NCBI RefSeq assembly: GCF_003369915.1
Contig: NC_046675.1
Span: forward strand, 23,436,001-23,500,000
Length of the DNA stretch: 64,000 bases
Direction of reading: 5' to 3'
From: Drosophila miranda
Taxonomy: Eukaryota > Arthropoda > Insecta > Diptera > Drosophilidae
Within the stretch, counting starts at the first letter, position 1. Every line of letters starts with the position of its first letter. The notes below the pieces were generated by a model. The model was given only the letters and a program-made list of their open reading frames with translations. It did no database searches and was not told the DNA's origin. Both the position numbers and the translations under genes were made by a program. Below, piece after piece: positions 61,138 through 64,000 of the stretch.

Positions 61138-64000
61138 AAAGCAAAGCACAGAAAAAACACAAGACTCAATCAAAAGCAATCAAGTGGCATCCACAGAGGA
61201 ATCCAACAACTTCAAGCTGCAGTTTTATTTCTTTATGTTTCTTGGGGATCACAGATGCGTCACAAGACCGAAACCGAAACAGAAACAGAAACAGACACAG
61301 ACAGAGACAGAGAGACTGCAAAAGATACAAAGATACTTTATGTAGGTTGTTGCTCGGTTTCCTCTTTCTCCAGCTGTTTTCAGACTTCTTTTTTAGTCAT
61401 GAATCAAGCAATTGTTGGGTTCTGTTTTAAGAGATATATTCATGTTGGTGGATTGGCTTATGGGGCGGGGTAATGTAATTGGCCGGCCGGGCCTGGCAAA
61501 CGGGTTAACGTTAACCCAAAAGAGCAGTGTGAAAAAAGGCGCGCGTATGCGCGTATCTCGCCCGCGGTAACAGATACAAATCGCTCGGGGAGACGACACA
61601 CACAGACCTGACTAATTGTTTGTTCTGCATCTGAGGCTGCTGCGTATCTGTCGCCGCTGTCTTCTTTTTTTGGGAAAGTTCTGGGCCTGACCTTGTTTCC
61701 CTCTTTGCCTGCCTCTTTTTTTTTTGTATTTTTTGCCAAACAATTCTTAAAAGTGTGGCTAATAAAGCACCAAAATAGAGGAGAGAAAAGTAGTAGGAAA
61801 ACAAAACGGCAAGTAGAAAAGCAAAGCCCCTTCCCAAACATGATTCCGCACTTTGCCACTGTTTCAACAGTTGTCTAAACACTCCAAGAGTCATTCCCGG
61901 CTACCTTTTAGCAGTGGAACTAATGCCACAGAACGGACGGTGGGACGGTGGGACGTTCTGCCCCAGTTGTGGTCCATTTCCACAGCTAATTGATCTTTGC
62001 CATCCGATATGTGTCACACTTCCAGCCACATCGCGAAGAGCACCCGAGGCCTACGACGACTACTGTGACGAAAAGTGGGTCAAATATAATGATGCTCCCC
62101 AAAAGAATGTAGATTCAATTTGGACATGTTCCACCCTAGGGTGGTCCCACTATTATTTCGATTAGCCATGCTTCTTGGGCTGTATGGGGTCTTCCGGACA
62201 TTCCGTTTAAAAATTATTAATTTTCGAATTAAGAATTTGGTTTCAATTAATCATTGGGATGACCCTAGGAAATATCCCAGTCTATTTGTTTATTTATTTA
62301 CAACAAATTAAAACAATGCTTAAAGCGGCTGTAATATCACAAATCAATCAATATTATTGAACTTTTTGTGGGATACTAATTTGTACGTCCAAAATTAATT
62401 GAGTTTTGATGAAGGTTAGATGTTAGGAAATGTATTTAAATCGAAAATGAATTTTGTATGGGACAAAATCTCAGGTCTCGTGTGCACCATTTGTTCCCCC
62501 TCTTCCAGTGTGGCTTAGCATATATTCTTAAATAAATGTACATTTTACTCATATTTAAGATTGCCTCTAGTCTTAGGCACAGTTTTTCCGAGCTATTTCC
62601 CAGTTTTATCAGATCTTCAAGCCCCCCGGGATCGGCTGGAACATGTTCTAGTTGCACACTTTCCTCGCACGATTCAAATAAAGCATTAAATAGTTTTTGG
62701 GGTCCATAAACCAATTTCATAAACGAAGAGTTTTGTCGTTTTTGGCGTAGGCTGTACCTGTATCGCCGGACCAACCTTCCAGGCCATGTATCTGTATCTG
62801 AATATCTACGAGTATGCATAACTAGCAAAGAACAGGCCTGGGCAGGTCTGGCTCTAGCTCTGGGTCTCGGTCTGGGTCTGGGGCTGCATCGTTGATAATT
62901 TATATGTGTCGTCCAGCCCCCACAATCAAGTAACCCAGCGAGTGCCTTTGTTTTTTATCGACAGACGACGTTCTGGAGCGTCTAGAGGTGGGAAGAGAGT
63001 GAGCTTTATTTCCGTTTCGCTCTCCTTCTTACACATGTAATTGCACTCACGACACCCGAACAACGAGTCCGACAACGAGTTGGGGATCGGTTTTGGATAA
63101 GGGTTCGGTAAAGGGGGAGGGCCTCTTCTACCTTTTAATTTGTGCGGCATTCCCCAGCAGGGGCCCCCTCTCTCGCGCTCTCTCTTCGGCGGCTGCCTCA
63201 TTTTAATGTTGTGTAAAGTTCTAAGACCCCCGACAATTGCAACGGAAGTGCGTTCATTATTTTTAATGATTTTATTTAGTGGTTTCTACCTGTGGCAGGA
63301 GGTTCCCCTGCGGTTGGTTCCGTCTGTGGTCTGCCTCTAGCATTTGAATGCTCTTTGGACTTAAGGATTCGTCTGCTTATCCTGGATCTTGTCCGAAGGA
63401 ATGTCTTGTTCTGGCTCCAGCCCAAGACCAAGAGGCAAGTAATTAGTGGCCGGAGTCAGGTGGGAGCGAAAGGAAGCATAAACAAGTCAAGTTCTTTGAT
63501 TCCCAACTCCATAAAGATTAGGTATTTATGAGCCAGACAGACCCCGACTTCCGTCAACGAATTATGAGGGTGGGTTCGTCGTCTATCGTACTTATCGCCA
63601 CACAACAAAGAATCTCTCTACCTGCAGCTAGAGTTCTATTGAGAGACAAAAGTCTGGGCATATCCCAACCTTTCAGGTTACGAACCTTACACCGCCCGAT
63701 CCCCAGCTATCTTTATCTTCATATCTGTCGCCTTTGCCGTCGCCATCGCCATCGCCGGCTCTGTTTCTATCTCTGTCCGAGTACGCAGTGCGGGCTAATT
63801 GCATCTTTCAACAATTAGCAATGCGAGCTAATTTTAATAATTGAATGGAAAACAACACTGGAGTCAACCAAGAGGGCAAACCCAGAGGGGCCCGGGTCTG
63901 GCCACAAATTGACATTCACATGGGCAACTGTCAGTCAACTTTGACCGCAACAATACGAGTATTACATGTGTATATCCAACAGGCAAATGCAAATACAACA

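Larger units (their letters stand above)
59555..64000. other. Gene-poor right end
   Basis: No secure gene. It holds a degenerate AAATACTA repeat (60175-60315), a fifth GAGAG-linked motif (60435), a 15-base G run (61123-61137), GAAACC/GAAACA-type repeats (about 61262-61315) and CTCTGGGT repeats (about 62845-62885). One minus-strand frame (62436-62828) is mentioned in the findings as a weak candidate. Confidence 0.5.

Noticed and set aside
60889-61473. 194-aa plus-strand frame
   Set aside because: Made of poly-G, GAAACA and AAATC repeats with no folded-protein pattern.

Overview
This is eukaryotic DNA from a Drosophila species. It encodes clear fly orthologues (Orco, Or83a, CAHbeta, RagA-B, GILT1), has short GT-AG introns, insect core promoters (Inr/DPE, TATA, Ohler motif 1) and one INE-1/DINE-1-type element, within AT-rich, microsatellite-rich intergenic DNA. 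The proteins differ enough from the D. melanogaster versions I know that this is probably another species, perhaps of the obscura group, but I cannot fix the species from sequence alone.

Layout. 1-7.8 kb: no gene seen, upstream of Orco. 7.8-10.4 kb (+): Orco, six coding exons. 14.2-17.9 kb (+): a CRAL-TRIO lipid-transfer gene with a promoter, a non-coding first exon and a 2.6 kb intron. 19.2-20.9 kb (+): Or83a. 23.0-25.5 kb (-): a UBTD1/2-type ubiquitin-like protein gene. 27.2-29.0 kb (+): beta-carbonic anhydrase, convergent with RagA-B (29.4-30.5 kb, -). 31.0-32.2 kb (-): a ZAD C2H2 zinc-finger gene. 33.0-35.4 kb (+): two tandem GILT thiol reductase genes. 35.5-45.0 kb (-): a recent direct tandem duplication of a FAM43-type PTB-domain gene. 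45-64 kb: a gene-poor stretch with many simple repeats and one plausible small membrane-protein gene at 59.2 kb.

The most unusual locus is the FAM43 duplication. The distal copy B (879 aa) is complete. The proximal copy A (665 aa) is near-identical but has lost about 55 and about 152 residues in two separate deletions that both keep the frame. Its flank carries an INE-1-like element. The coding exon of each copy follows a strong 3' splice site, so the native promoter is upstream of the unit, beyond copy B; copy A may depend on transcripts that splice past copy B.

Functionally the window is a mosaic: two olfactory receptor subunits that form one kind of channel, a set of housekeeping genes sharing motif 1 promoters (UBTD, RagA-B, ZAD), lysosomal redox enzymes (GILT) and metabolic/signalling genes. 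No CRISPR, prokaryotic or viral gene was seen, and no tRNA or rRNA gene was recognised.
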